From Bifidobacterium sp. ESL0728 (GTDB lineage Bacteria > Actinomycetota > Actinomycetes > Actinomycetales > Bifidobacteriaceae), in contig NZ_CP113925.1 of assembly GCF_029392015.1 (NCBI RefSeq), positions 868,001 through 932,000 of the forward strand: 64,000 nt of DNA, read 5' to 3'. Positions 1 through 9,135 of the stretch are shown here, one piece after another (position 1 is the first letter of the stretch; each line of letters starts with the position of its first letter). Made by a program: the position numbers and the translations under genes. The notes beneath the pieces are model-generated. The model was not told the origin of the DNA, ran no database searches, and saw only the letters and a program-made list of their open reading frames with translations.

Positions 1-1
1 G

Positions 2-1162
2 CTCATCACCGAGTCCGCCGGCGAGGTGGAACTGTGCGCGATGATCGCCGACTGGTATGCCGACCAAGCCGAGGAACTGCTGAAGCCGGACAAGCTTGAG
101 ACCAGGTTCCCGGGCGAGGCCGAAGTACTGCATCAGCCGCGTGGCGTCATCATGATGGTTGAGCCTTGGAATTTCCCGTATTATCAGATTATGCGTGTCT
201 TCGCTCCGAACTATATGATCGGCAACACGATGATTTTGAAGCACGCTTCCAACACCCCGACCTCGGCAAAGCGGTTCTGTGAAATGGTTGAGGAAGGTGG
301 AGCCGCAAAGGGCTGCCTGACCAACCTGTTCCTCACCTATGATCAGGTGACCAAAGCCATTGAGAACCCCCGCGTTCAGGGTGCGGCGCTCACAGGTTCG
401 GCTCGCGGCGGCAAGTCCGTGGCAACTGCAGCGGCTCAGTCGCTGAAGCCGAGCTCCATGGAACTTGGCGGTATGGACGCCTTCATCGTGCTCGATGATG
501 CGAATATGGACGAAGTCGGTGCGGTCGCTTGCGGCGCAAGGCTGCAGAATTCCGGTCAGGTCTGCATTTCCTCCAAGCGTTTCATCGTCATGGACAACGT
601 CTACGACCAGTTCCTGGCTTCGCTAATCGACAGCTTCAGCAAGGTCAAGCCTGGCGATCCACTCGACCCGTCCACGACGTTCGCGCCGATGTGCACGAAG
701 CACGCCAAGGAGAAGTTGCAAGGTCAGTTCGATGCAGCCGTCAAAGGTGGTGCGAAGATCGAGTACCAGTATCCTGAAATCGATTCGGAAGGTCAGTTCT
801 TCCGTCCGGTCATCCTCTCCAACGTCAGGCGCGACAACCCTGTCTACGCCGACGAGATGTTCGGCCCGGTCGCCGTGGTCTACAAGGTCCATAGCGAACA
901 GGAAGCCATCGACCTTGCCAACGACAGCCCTTATGGGCTCGGTGGCAGCGTCTTCACCAGCGATCCGGATCGTGGCGCCCGTGTCGCCGCGCAGATTGAT
1001 ACTGGAACCGTCTATGTCAACAACCCGACCACCACGTTGCCTGAGCTTCCGTTCGGCGGCGTGAAGCTTTCGGGCTACGGCAACGAGTTGGGACGAGCCG
1101 GCATTCTCGCGTTCTCGACCGAAAAGATGGTGATGAAGTCCGCTCATCCGGCTGGGATGTGA
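2..1162 (+). CDS. Aldehyde dehydrogenase, probably succinate-semialdehyde type (5' end missing)
   Basis: This is an NAD(P)-dependent aldehyde dehydrogenase that oxidises an aldehyde to the acid. The frame is open to the window edge, so the true N-terminus lies outside; about 386 residues are present against roughly 455-490 for the family. The order of motifs is normal: the PWNFP segment early on, the glutamate in MELGG, the catalytic cysteine in SGQVCISSKRF, and EMFGPV near the C-terminus. The motif set is like that of short succinate-semialdehyde dehydrogenases, but the substrate is inferred. It ends just before a terminator hairpin and is not linked to the sugar locus that follows. Confidence 0.88.
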   Translation, partial: LITESAGEVELCAMIADWYADQAEELLKPDKLETRFPGEAEVLHQPRGVIMMVEPWNFPYYQIMRVFAPNYMIGNTMILKHASNTPTSAKRFCEMVEEGGAAKGCLTNLFLTYDQVTKAIENPRVQGAALTGSARGGKSVATAAAQSLKPSSMELGGMDAFIVLDDANMDEVGAVACGARLQNSGQVCISSKRFIVMDNVYDQFLASLIDSFSKVKPGDPLDPSTTFAPMCTKHAKEKLQGQFDAAVKGGAKIEYQYPEIDSEGQFFRPVILSNVRRDNPVYADEMFGPVAVVYKVHSEQEAIDLANDSPYGLGGSVFTSDPDRGARVAAQIDTGTVYVNNPTTTLPELPFGGVKLSGYGNELGRAGILAFSTEKMVMKSAHPAGM

Positions 1163-1186
1163 TTTAGTCATAAATGACGTAAAACG

Positions 1187-1237
1187 ACGTGCTACGGAAT
1201 TGGAATAAATGCTGATTCTCGTAGCACGTTTTGTTTT
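1187..1237 (+). terminator. Rho-independent terminator after the aldehyde dehydrogenase
   Basis: A perfect 10-bp inverted repeat (ACGTGCTACG at 1187-1196 with CGTAGCACGT at 1220-1229) is followed by a T-rich run. It lies between the dehydrogenase and the 3' end of the convergent LacI gene and could serve both. Confidence 0.75.
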
Positions 1238-1249
1238 GGATAGGAAGCC

Positions 1250-2272
1250 TCAGTTCTTTTCTTCTAAGGCTGCGGTGCTGGAACGAGTAATCAGAGAAGT
1301 AGGGAATATGATGCTTTTTTCCGCATCTGCTTTTCCTTGTTTGGCGTCCAATATCATTTGCAGGGCTTGCGCTGCCATATCGCGCAATGGTTGGCGTACG
1401 GTGGTCAGTGAAGGATTCATATATGCAGCTGTCTGTACATCATCGAATCCAACCACAGAAAGGTTCTCCGGGATTTTCACGTTGAGTTGCCTTGCCGCTT
1501 CAAAGACACCCATGGCTTGACGGTCGCTTCCCGCGAAAATCGCGGTCGGAGGATTTTCCATTTGCAGAAGAGCCTTGCCTTGCGCGAGACCTTCGGTTTC
1601 ATCAAAATTACCTATTTTCACCAAAGAATCGTCAATTGGTATACCTGCTTCTTCCAACGCCGCTTGATAACCGTCGAGTCGGGCTTTCGAACACATCATG
1701 TCGGTAGGGCCGGTGATGATAGCGATTCTTTTATGCCCTAAAGATATAAGATGCCGAGTTGCAATCAGACCTCCGGTCCAATTATCCGCATGAACAGACA
1801 TGGACTCGGGAGATGGGTCACCAGATGGGTCCAAAATTGTATAAGGTATATTGCGAGAGCGAAGTTTATGCGTTTCGTTGGGCATCAAACTTGAAAAAAC
1901 AAGTATCACTCCAATAGGGTTTCTTCTGATGACGCCATCAACCCAATCCGAAGCAGGGTGCAGTTTATTGCCGTTGACAGTGACTATGACGCTTAGTCCG
2001 TTTTTATTTGCAGCGTCTTCAAGACCTCGAAGAATCTCGATTTCCCAAAGGCTGTCAAGTTTTTGAAACACGATTTCGATGTATTGCGGATGATTGGTTT
2101 TTGATGTTTTTCGGTATCCGCTTTTCAACAAAGCACCTTCGACCTTTTGGCGTGTTTCAGTGGAAATATCTGGCTTGCCGTTCACGACTTTAGAAACCGT
2201 TGCTATTGAAACCCCTAGGGAGTCGGCTATCTGAGAAAGGGTTGGTTTCTTTTTCGCTGAATCAGTCAACAT
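1250..2272 (-). CDS. LacI-family transcriptional regulator
   Basis: A 340-residue LacI/GalR regulator. The N-terminal helix-turn-helix is seen in TLSQIADSLGVSIATVSKVVNG (residues about 12-33), followed by a hinge and a periplasmic-binding-protein-like sugar domain with GFDDVQTAAYMNPSLTTVRQP near the end. It is divergent from the GH3 gene across an AT-rich 204-bp region, so it is the natural regulator of the glycoside operon to its right, probably as a repressor released by a glycoside. The ligand cannot be read from the sequence. Confidence 0.9.
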   Translation of the reverse strand: MLTDSAKKKPTLSQIADSLGVSIATVSKVVNGKPDISTETRQKVEGALLKSGYRKTSKTNHPQYIEIVFQKLDSLWEIEILRGLEDAANKNGLSVIVTVNGNKLHPASDWVDGVIRRNPIGVILVFSSLMPNETHKLRSRNIPYTILDPSGDPSPESMSVHADNWTGGLIATRHLISLGHKRIAIITGPTDMMCSKARLDGYQAALEEAGIPIDDSLVKIGNFDETEGLAQGKALLQMENPPTAIFAGSDRQAMGVFEAARQLNVKIPENLSVVGFDDVQTAAYMNPSLTTVRQPLRDMAAQALQMILDAKQGKADAEKSIIFPTSLITRSSTAALEEKN

Positions 2273-2476
2273 TATCTCCTAGAGGCATTTATTTTTAAAA
2301 TCAAACCGAAACTTATTTGTAAATATACAGAGACATTTAGATATTGCGCTAAAGGGAAACACTATTGGTTCAACGATTTGACAAATAAGAAAAGTGAATG
2401 TATTTTTTACTTAAAACAACTTAAAAAGTAAAATAATATACGAAAATTTAAGTAAAAGTAAAGGGGTATTTTAAAA
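2273..2476. promoter_or_regulatory. Divergent LacI/GH3 control region
   Basis: A very AT-rich 204-bp spacer. On the + strand a consensus -35 (TTGACA, 2378-2383) is 17 bp from a -10-like TATTTT (2401-2406). An inverted repeat TTTTACTT (2405-2412) and AAGTAAAA (2426-2433) overlaps the -10, and a third AAGTAAAA lies at 2450-2457. The repeats are candidate operator half-sites, but they lack the central CG usual for LacI operators. AAGGGG at 2461-2466 is the likely ribosome site for the GH3 gene. Confidence 0.55.
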
Positions 2477-4918
2477 ATGGTTTTCGAGAGCAACGATTCA
2501 GCGCAGATTCCCGACAAAGCTCAAAAAGGGAATGAAGGAGTGATGCCGTGGCAAAATGAAAACTTGCCGGCTGCTGCGAGGGCTAAGAATCTTGTGTCTC
2601 GTATGACCACCCATGAAAAGGTTTCTCAGCTCACATCTATCTGGAGTGGTGCCACCAATGAAGGTTATGAAGTGGCTCCTCAACAGAATGAATTGATGCA
2701 ATATATAGATTTTGACGAGGCAATATCGGATGGGATTGGTCAGTTCACCAGGCCATATGGCACTGCTCCCGTGGATCCTGCTGTTGGAGCCAAAAAATTG
2801 GAGAAAATGCAGCGTAGGGCAGTGTCTTCGAACAGGTTCGGGATTCCCGCTCTTGTACATGAGGAATGTCTGACCGGTTTCACGACTTATGGTGCTACGA
2901 CTTACCCGATTCCTCTTTCGTGGGGAGCCACGTTCAATCCGTCGCTCATTGAGCAGATGGCCGCGCGGATAGGCCGGAATATGGCTTCTTTGGGCGTTCA
3001 CCAGGGGTTGAGTCCCCTGATGGATGTGGTTAAGGATCTTCGTTGGGGGCGTTGCGAGGAAACGATTGGTGAGGATCCGCTTTTGGTCGGCACTATTGGT
3101 ACGGCCTATGTAAAAGGTCTGCAATCCTCGGGAGTCATCGCCACGTTGAAGCATTTTGTGGGATATGCCACGAGTAAAGGCGGCAAGAATCATTCCCCTT
3201 CACAGATTTCAACACGAGAATTGCTTGATGTTTTTCTACCGCCGTTTGAAATGGCGATAAAAGAAGGACATGCTCAATCGGTAATGCCTGCCTATACCGC
3301 TATTGACGGTATACCTTGTTCGGCGAATCGTGATTTGCTGACAGATGTTTTGCGCAAGTGTTTTGGATTTAAAGGTACGACGGTATCGGATTATTTCGCT
3401 ATCATCCAGCTTGCAACCAATCAGCATATCGCTGCGAGTAATCTTGACGCTGCGATTCAGTCCTTCTGCGCTGGCATGGATGTCGAGCTTCCTGGCTTGA
3501 TGTGCTTCGACGAGGATTTTGAAAAGGCAGTTGATGAGGGGGTCATACCGCAGGAAAGACTTGATGAGGCTGTGGTCCGCGTGCTGACCCAGAAAATCGA
3601 GATTGGTTTGCTCGACCAGGATTGGAATCCAGAGCCAAAGGCCATTGCGCATGTGGATGACGAAAAATTGGAAGGCAGCGTCAATCTTGATGAGCCCCAG
3701 AATCGTGCCTTGGCTCGTAAGATTGCGGAAGAGGCCATTATCCTCCTCAAGAATGATGGAATTCTGCCTCTCAAGAGTCATGAATATAAAAAGATCGCCG
3801 TAGTCGGGCCAGCGGCGAATGATAACCGTCCATTGTTCGGCTGCTACAGTTTTGAAAGACACGTAAGGACGAATTATCCAGAAAAGAAGCCTGGAATCTG
3901 TGCACCGACTTTGCTTGAAAAGCTCAAGGAATATCTTCCGGACTGTGATATCTCCTATGCACAAGGCGCTTCGATTATGCCTGCTGACGCCGACGGATAT
4001 CCTGATGAAACGGATCTTATTGCGCAAGCAGTGGAGAACGCAAAGAATGCCGATTTGGTGATAACCGTGGTTGGCGATATCGCTGGGTTGTTCGGCAATG
4101 GAACGACCGGTGAGGGGTCCGATAGCCCGGATTTGCGGCTTTCCGGCCATCAAGAGGATTTGGTAAAGGCGATAGAGAAGACCCATACGCCCAATGTCAT
4201 TGTATTGCTGACAGGCAAGCCGAGGGTGGTCACCGGGATTTACGATGAGGCGGACGCTATACTTCAGACTTTCTATCCGGGCGAGGAAGGTGCTTCGGCT
4301 CTTTCCGAAGTGCTTGTCGGGGAAGTGAATCCCTCTGGCAAGTTGCCCGTCTCCATTCCCAAGGAGTCTGGTACTCAACCGGCGACTTATCTGTCGACGC
4401 CGATTGAGAGAAATTTGCATGTGACCAATATCGACGAGGAACCCATGTTCCCGTTTGGTTACGGTCTTTCCTATACGGATTGGGAATTGTCGGAGTTTTC
4501 TGTAAGTGCGAAAGAGATTCCGACTACAGGGTCGGTTGATTTTGATATGCGATTGACCAATACCGGCAATGTTGAAGGCAGCCAGGTCGTCCAGCTTTAT
4601 GTCAATGATCCCGTTTCAAGTGTGGTAAGGCCAATTGAATATCTTGCTGGATTTTGCAAGGTCGAATTGGCTGCAGGGGCATCCGAACATATCCGGTTCC
4701 ACCTGCCCACTGAAGTGCTGAGTTTTACCGGTCGTGATTATCGAAGGATTGTGGAACCGGGGCGGATAGTCCTTAAAGTCGGATTTGATTCGGGTAAAGC
4801 GGAGTGCACTACTGAAATTCAAGTGACCGGGCCAGTCAGGGAGATACAGAATCGGAAAGTTTTTGGAGCTACCGCCGTCATTGGTGATAGCAATCATTCA
4901 ACAAAGAAGGAGGTTTAA
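2477..4918 (+). CDS. Beta-glucosidase, glycoside hydrolase family 3
   Basis: An 813-residue GH3 enzyme, probably an intracellular exo-acting beta-glucosidase since no signal peptide is visible. The TIM-barrel domain carries the KH pair (KHFVGY, about 225) and the nucleophile Asp305 in TTVSDYF. A central alpha/beta sandwich follows, and a fibronectin III-like C-terminal domain starts after FPFGYGLSYTDWELSEF. The chosen ATG has AAGGGG upstream; an internal ATG at 2543 also has a purine-rich site but with very short spacing. It is first in a run with a sugar-binding protein and two permeases, so it should cleave the imported glycoside. GH3 also includes xylosidases, so the sugar is inferred. Confidence 0.9.
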   Translation: MVFESNDSAQIPDKAQKGNEGVMPWQNENLPAAARAKNLVSRMTTHEKVSQLTSIWSGATNEGYEVAPQQNELMQYIDFDEAISDGIGQFTRPYGTAPVDPAVGAKKLEKMQRRAVSSNRFGIPALVHEECLTGFTTYGATTYPIPLSWGATFNPSLIEQMAARIGRNMASLGVHQGLSPLMDVVKDLRWGRCEETIGEDPLLVGTIGTAYVKGLQSSGVIATLKHFVGYATSKGGKNHSPSQISTRELLDVFLPPFEMAIKEGHAQSVMPAYTAIDGIPCSANRDLLTDVLRKCFGFKGTTVSDYFAIIQLATNQHIAASNLDAAIQSFCAGMDVELPGLMCFDEDFEKAVDEGVIPQERLDEAVVRVLTQKIEIGLLDQDWNPEPKAIAHVDDEKLEGSVNLDEPQNRALARKIAEEAIILLKNDGILPLKSHEYKKIAVVGPAANDNRPLFGCYSFERHVRTNYPEKKPGICAPTLLEKLKEYLPDCDISYAQGASIMPADADGYPDETDLIAQAVENAKNADLVITVVGDIAGLFGNGTTGEGSDSPDLRLSGHQEDLVKAIEKTHTPNVIVLLTGKPRVVTGIYDEADAILQTFYPGEEGASALSEVLVGEVNPSGKLPVSIPKESGTQPATYLSTPIERNLHVTNIDEEPMFPFGYGLSYTDWELSEFSVSAKEIPTTGSVDFDMRLTNTGNVEGSQVVQLYVNDPVSSVVRPIEYLAGFCKVELAAGASEHIRFHLPTEVLSFTGRDYRRIVEPGRIVLKVGFDSGKAECTTEIQVTGPVREIQNRKVFGATAVIGDSNHSTKKEV

Positions 4919-5003
4919 ATAAACATTATAAATCATAATGTATAATTTATATTAATGAAATTACCTAAAGCAATTCGTCAAAGTAGACGAGAGAGGGAAA
5001 ACG
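4919..5003 (+). promoter_or_regulatory. AT-rich leader of the sugar-binding protein gene
   Basis: A perfect inverted repeat, ACATTAT (4923-4929) and ATAATGT (4935-4941), abuts a consensus -10 (TATAAT, 4941-4946). No good -35 is seen. This suggests an extra promoter with an operator for the binding protein. GAGAGAGGGA just before the ATG is the ribosome site. Confidence 0.4.
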
Positions 5004-6302
5004 ATGAAGTTTAATGCGTTTAAGACTGTTACGGTTTCGTTGACTTGCATCGGCATGTTGATTGGTCTGGGAGCTTGCGGATCTGGGAATGGGTCTAAAA
5101 AAGCTTCGAATGGCACCATCACCATGACAATGATGCACAACTACACCATGGGAACAAGCAAAACCTACATGGAAGATATGGCAAAGCAGTTCGAGGCCAA
5201 GCATCCCAATGTGAAGATTACCCAGCAGGCCATTCAGAACGAGGATTATGAGGGTAAGATTCAGACCGCGATGCAGGATGAAAGCTCTGCTCCCGATATC
5301 TTTTATTCTCGTGGTGGGCAGAAGTTACGTGATATGGTTGATGCCGGTCAGGTACAGGATATCACCAGTAAAGTCTCCGATACAGTAAAGAAGCAGATGA
5401 AGACCGGGCTGGTGTCCCATACCATTGACGGCAAGATTTACGGAGTGCCTTCTGACATGCAGCCCGGAGGGTTCTGGTATTCCAAGGATTTGTTCAAGCA
5501 GGCTGGGATTGCATCAGCTCCTAAAACGTTGAACGAATTGAAGGAGGACGTTGGAAAGCTGAAGCAAGCAGGAATCACTCCTATCGGTCTGGCTGCCAAG
5601 GATGCATGGCCTGTGGGACATTGGTGGTATCACCTTTCCATGCGTGAGTGCCCGGTTTCTGTCTTCAAGAATGGTATGACACAGAAGAAGTTTAGTGATC
5701 CATGCTGGACCAAGGCCGGAGACGATTTGCAGGACGTCATTAGTTGGAAGCCTTTCAACGACGGCTATCTGACTACTTCCGCACAGCAAGGAGCAAGCTC
5801 TTCTGCTGGTCTGTTGGCCAATCATAAGGTAGCCATGGAGTTGACTGTTGCCAGTGAGCCAGGTGTGATTAAGAACCTCACCCCTGATGGCAAAGACCTC
5901 GCTGATCTTGGCTTCTTCCCATTCCCTGCTGTTGAAGGTGCTAAAGGAGACCAAAAGTCCATGATGGGTGGTGCTGATGGTTTTGCATGCAGCACTAAGG
6001 CTCCGAAGGAATGCTCTGAATTCCTGAACTTCCTTTCCGAGAAAAAGAACCAGGAACAGTATGCTGTCGCGAATGGTACCATTCCTGCTTCGACAGAAGC
6101 TCAGGACGTCGTTGACAATCCGGCTCTGAAGGAAGACATCGATGCCTATAATCACGCATCGACCATGTATCTGTGGATGGACACCCAGCTGGGCACTAAT
6201 GTAGGTACGGCTCTTAACACTGCGGTCGTCAATCTGCTGACTGGGAAAGGCTCCTCAAAGGACATCGTCAAGGCTGTTGAAGATGCATCCAAGAAGGGCT
6301 GA
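5004..6302 (+). CDS. Sugar ABC transporter substrate-binding lipoprotein (CUT1)
   Basis: A 432-residue extracellular binding protein of the SBP family 1 type. The N-terminus is a lipoprotein signal with lipobox GLGAC and Cys25, so the mature protein is anchored to the outer face of the membrane. A binding domain with YWYSK-like PGGFWYSKDLFKQAG and MMGGADGFACS segments follows. It lies 85 bp after the GH3 gene and precedes two permease genes, so it should deliver an oligo- or disaccharide (a beta-glucoside by context) to them. No ATPase gene is present in the locus. Confidence 0.88.
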   Translation: MKFNAFKTVTVSLTCIGMLIGLGACGSGNGSKKASNGTITMTMMHNYTMGTSKTYMEDMAKQFEAKHPNVKITQQAIQNEDYEGKIQTAMQDESSAPDIFYSRGGQKLRDMVDAGQVQDITSKVSDTVKKQMKTGLVSHTIDGKIYGVPSDMQPGGFWYSKDLFKQAGIASAPKTLNELKEDVGKLKQAGITPIGLAAKDAWPVGHWWYHLSMRECPVSVFKNGMTQKKFSDPCWTKAGDDLQDVISWKPFNDGYLTTSAQQGASSSAGLLANHKVAMELTVASEPGVIKNLTPDGKDLADLGFFPFPAVEGAKGDQKSMMGGADGFACSTKAPKECSEFLNFLSEKKNQEQYAVANGTIPASTEAQDVVDNPALKEDIDAYNHASTMYLWMDTQLGTNVGTALNTAVVNLLTGKGSSKDIVKAVEDASKKG

Positions 6303-6315
6303 TTGAATAACGAAA

Positions 6316-6361
6316 TGTGTGTTGGAAGCGGCGATTCATTGCTGGCCGCTTCCAACACACA
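6316..6361 (+). terminator. Strong intra-operon stem-loop after the binding-protein gene
   Basis: A perfect 17-bp stem (6316-6332 with 6345-6361) closes a 12-nt loop and has no U-run directly after it. In transport operons such hairpins protect the 3' end of the binding-protein message or cause partial termination, raising binding protein over permease. Confidence 0.65.
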
Positions 6362-6446
6362 CGATTTTGAATCTCCGTAAAATTATACTTTTTACTCGCT
6401 GGAGATATTTGTTCATCGTTGAACACGGAATGGGGAAAGACAGGTT

Positions 6447-7367
6447 ATGGATTCGAAGAAAACGGGATTAAAGGATTCGATCCGTAAGAAAATTGAGATA
6501 ACGGTATTATCGGCACCTGCATTGATTATTTTCTTAGGGTTTGTAATATTGCCAGTGATTCTGGCTGTCTATTATGGCTTTTATCGTTGGAAGGGATTTG
6601 GGACTCCGGCTCGCAACGGGCAATTTATCGGTTTTGACAACTATAAGGCGATTCTTGCCGATACCAGCTTCCAGCAGACGTTATGGCACAACGGGTTCAT
6701 CGTTATCGGTTCTCTAATTGTCCAGCTTCCTTTTGCGATACTTTTTGCGTTGCTTATCAACCAAAAAATGAAGGGACGAGGCATTATTCGCACCCTCATT
6801 TTCGTTCCATACGTGGTTTCCGAGGTCATAGCCGGAACCGGTTGGTCCCTTATGCTGAGCACAACCGGAGCGGTCAACGATTTTCTCAAAAAAATAGGCA
6901 TTCATGGATTGGACTGGATTGCGAATCCCAAGATAGCCATTTGGACGCTTCTTTTCATCATCTCATGGAAATACATAGGCTTCTATGTCATCCTTATGCT
7001 CGCGGGAATGCAATCGATACCCACCGAACTCTATGAAGCAGCTGAGGTCGATGGTGCTGGTTTCTGGCGCAGGCAGTGGAGCATCACTTTGCCGCTGTTG
7101 GGGCCGACAATTCGAGTCGCTGCATTCTTGTCGATGATTGGTTCACTGCAGCTTTTCGATTTGGTATATGTGATTTGGGGACAATACGTTTCTGCGACGG
7201 CAGGTACCTCAACTATGGCGACATATATGGTATTGCAAGGTCGTATGGCTTCCAACTATGGTTACGGCAGCGCGGTCGCTGTGTTGATCTTCATTATCTC
7301 GCTTGTATTGGCATTGACATATCAGAAGTTCATTCTGAGCAAGGATCTGGATGGAGCGCTCGGATGA
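6447..7367 (+). CDS. Sugar ABC transporter permease, MalF type
   Basis: A 306-residue inner-membrane permease with about six hydrophobic segments. The EAA cytoplasmic loop that docks the ATPase is visible as ELYEAAEVDGAGFWRRQWSITLPLLGP (about 192-218). It pairs with the next permease and the preceding lipoprotein. Its TGA stop overlaps the ATG of a 28-codon ORF, see 7364. The start is chosen after GGGGAAAG. Confidence 0.9.
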   Translation: MDSKKTGLKDSIRKKIEITVLSAPALIIFLGFVILPVILAVYYGFYRWKGFGTPARNGQFIGFDNYKAILADTSFQQTLWHNGFIVIGSLIVQLPFAILFALLINQKMKGRGIIRTLIFVPYVVSEVIAGTGWSLMLSTTGAVNDFLKKIGIHGLDWIANPKIAIWTLLFIISWKYIGFYVILMLAGMQSIPTELYEAAEVDGAGFWRRQWSITLPLLGPTIRVAAFLSMIGSLQLFDLVYVIWGQYVSATAGTSTMATYMVLQGRMASNYGYGSAVAVLIFIISLVLALTYQKFILSKDLDGALG

Positions 7368-7450
7368 AGACAGACGAAATGCAAAACAAGCAATATCAAG
7401 TTATTTATGGCGGAATTGATAAGCGAGGTTTGAGTAGAGATGAAATCTGA
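7364..7450 (+). CDS. Possible 28-residue coupling ORF between the two permeases
   Basis: A short frame starts in an ATGA overlap with the MalF-type stop and has GGAG at 7353-7356 with 7-nt spacing. Its TGA at 7448-7450 lies inside the first codons of the MalG-type gene (ATG 7440). The peptide begins MKTDEMQNKQYQ and has no recognisable domain. The exact overlaps at both ends suggest translational coupling of the two permease genes; it may also be chance or a decayed gene end. Confidence 0.35.
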   Translation: MKTDEMQNKQYQVIYGGIDKRGLSRDEI

Positions 7451-8303
7451 AAAAACAGCTGGGACAACATTACGTAAATCTCAGAAGAATCCTTGGGGAA
7501 GCCCAGTTACATATTTTCTCGCGCTGTTATTGATCGGTGTTTGTATCATACCGATTCTCTATATCATTCTTGGCGGGTTCCGGACGAATTCTCAAATTAC
7601 CACAAATCCGTCAGGTTTACCTTCGCCATGGGTGATGACGAACTATACTTCAGTTCTTACTTCATCAACGTTCTGGACCGAACTTGTCAATTCCGTGATT
7701 GTCGCTGTTTTCACTATGTTGGGGACCGTGGCTCTAGGTTTGATGGTTGCGTTCGTCATTGCACGGTATAAGTTCAGGTTCAACAAGGCCCTGTATATGC
7801 TGTTCACTGCTGGTCTGATGTTCCCGATTACCGTGGCGATTACGCCTTTGTACCTTTTGGTCAAGGACCTCCATCTGACAAACTCATTGACGGGACTGAT
7901 TCTTCCCGAAATCGCCTTTGCCTTGCCCCAGACGGTCATCATTCTGGTTCCTTTTCTCAAAGCCATACCAAATGAATTGGAAGAAGCTTGTGCCTTGGAC
8001 GGCTGCTCAAGACTTGGCTTTTTCTGGAGGATGGTTGTACCTCTTTCCATGCCTGGCGTCGCAACCACGGGTATATTGACCTTTGTGACGAGCTGGAATT
8101 CTTATATGCTTCCTCTGTTCCTGATCAATTCGGAAGGCAAGTACACGCTTCCGTTGGGTGTTCAGCTTTTCAGCTCGCAGTATTCTGTCGATACCGCAAA
8201 AGTTCTTGCTTTTACGTCGGTTTCAATGATTCCTGCTCTGGTTTGCTTCACTATTTTCCAAAAGCAGATAGTCGGAGGTTTGACCGGTGCGATAAAGGGC
8301 TAA
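7440..8303 (+). CDS. Sugar ABC transporter permease, MalG type
   Basis: A 287-residue permease with about six membrane segments and the EAA loop ELEEACALDGCSRLGFFWRMVVPLSMPG (about 180-207). It completes the CUT1 membrane pair. The C-terminal QKQIVGGLTGAIKG is typical of the MalG side. Since no ATPase follows, it probably works with a shared MsiK-like ATPase encoded elsewhere, which is known for actinobacterial CUT1 systems. Confidence 0.9.
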   Translation: MKSEKTAGTTLRKSQKNPWGSPVTYFLALLLIGVCIIPILYIILGGFRTNSQITTNPSGLPSPWVMTNYTSVLTSSTFWTELVNSVIVAVFTMLGTVALGLMVAFVIARYKFRFNKALYMLFTAGLMFPITVAITPLYLLVKDLHLTNSLTGLILPEIAFALPQTVIILVPFLKAIPNELEEACALDGCSRLGFFWRMVVPLSMPGVATTGILTFVTSWNSYMLPLFLINSEGKYTLPLGVQLFSSQYSVDTAKVLAFTSVSMIPALVCFTIFQKQIVGGLTGAIKG

Positions 8304-8329
8304 ATCAATATTTGTCTATAAACATTACT

Positions 8330-8368
8330 TTCCGGTCGGTTATCTACAATGTAGATTGCTGGCCGGAA
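8330..8368 (+). terminator. Stem-loop after the permease genes
   Basis: TTCCGG (8330-8335) pairs with CCGGAA (8363-8368), and an inner palindrome ATCTACAATGTAGAT sits in the loop. The T-run is weak, so it may terminate or only stabilise the message. Confidence 0.5.
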
Positions 8369-8484
8369 TTTGTATGGTTAATGTCCTTTAAGGTATTTGC
8401 TGATTAGAGTTCTTGCTGCTGTAAAAGATAATAATGAGGAATCGCGAAACCGACAAAATAGAGATTGTAAGGATTTAAGTCACG

Positions 8485-9132
8485 ATGGAAGATGAAGTCG
8501 AAAAGCTGAAGGCAAAATATCTGGATTTCGCGAAATTGTTCAATGACGAATGGCTGCAATATCGCAAGTCCGAGATTCTGCCGAAATTGACTTGGGAATC
8601 GCAATCGACGTGCTCCAAAATCAACCAGATCTATTTTGATGATCCGGATGAGGCGATGCGTCTGTTCCGTAAACTCGTGCCCGGAGCTGCGGAAAGTGTT
8701 GATTTTAGGCCACCGATTTATTTGGATTACGGGCTAGGTCTGAAAATCGGAGAACGCACGTTCATCAATATGGATTTGCTCATTGTCGGGGGAGGGCCGA
8801 TAACAATCGGTTCCGACTGTCTGATTGGCACACGATGCAGCATCTGCACGCCCAACCACGCCGTGCCCATCAAACCACGGCTTGAAGGCTGGCAACGCAA
8901 CGAGGACGTGATCATCGGCAACAATGTCTGGCTTGGTAGCAACGTGGTGGTCTGCCCGGGTGTGACGATTGGCGACAACTCTGTCATCGGTGCCGGTTCG
9001 GTGGTCGTCCACGACATTCCCGCCAACAGTGTTGCCGTCGGCAATCCTTGCAAGGTCATTCATGAAGTTCCGAAGGACTGGAATGCCGACGAGTGGAAGG
9101 CCGCAATGAACGGGGCGTCTGAATCTGATTAA
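8485..9132 (+). CDS. Sugar O-acetyltransferase (maltose/galactoside type, left-handed beta-helix)
   Basis: A 215-residue hexapeptide-repeat acetyltransferase that would move acetyl from acetyl-CoA to a sugar hydroxyl. The N-terminal Mac-type region has RLFRKL; the beta-helix has NMDLLIVGGGPITIGSDCLIGTRCSI, then the catalytic His in CTPNHAVP, and IIGNNVWLGSNVVVCPGVTIGDNSVIGAGSVV. Such enzymes often accompany sugar permeases and may detoxify non-metabolised sugars. It follows the permeases by about 180 bp and is probably part of the same locus. It ends 3 bp from the convergent xylulokinase stop. Confidence 0.88.
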   Translation: MEDEVEKLKAKYLDFAKLFNDEWLQYRKSEILPKLTWESQSTCSKINQIYFDDPDEAMRLFRKLVPGAAESVDFRPPIYLDYGLGLKIGERTFINMDLLIVGGGPITIGSDCLIGTRCSICTPNHAVPIKPRLEGWQRNEDVIIGNNVWLGSNVVVCPGVTIGDNSVIGAGSVVVHDIPANSVAVGNPCKVIHEVPKDWNADEWKAAMNGASESD

Positions 9133-9135
9133 CCC

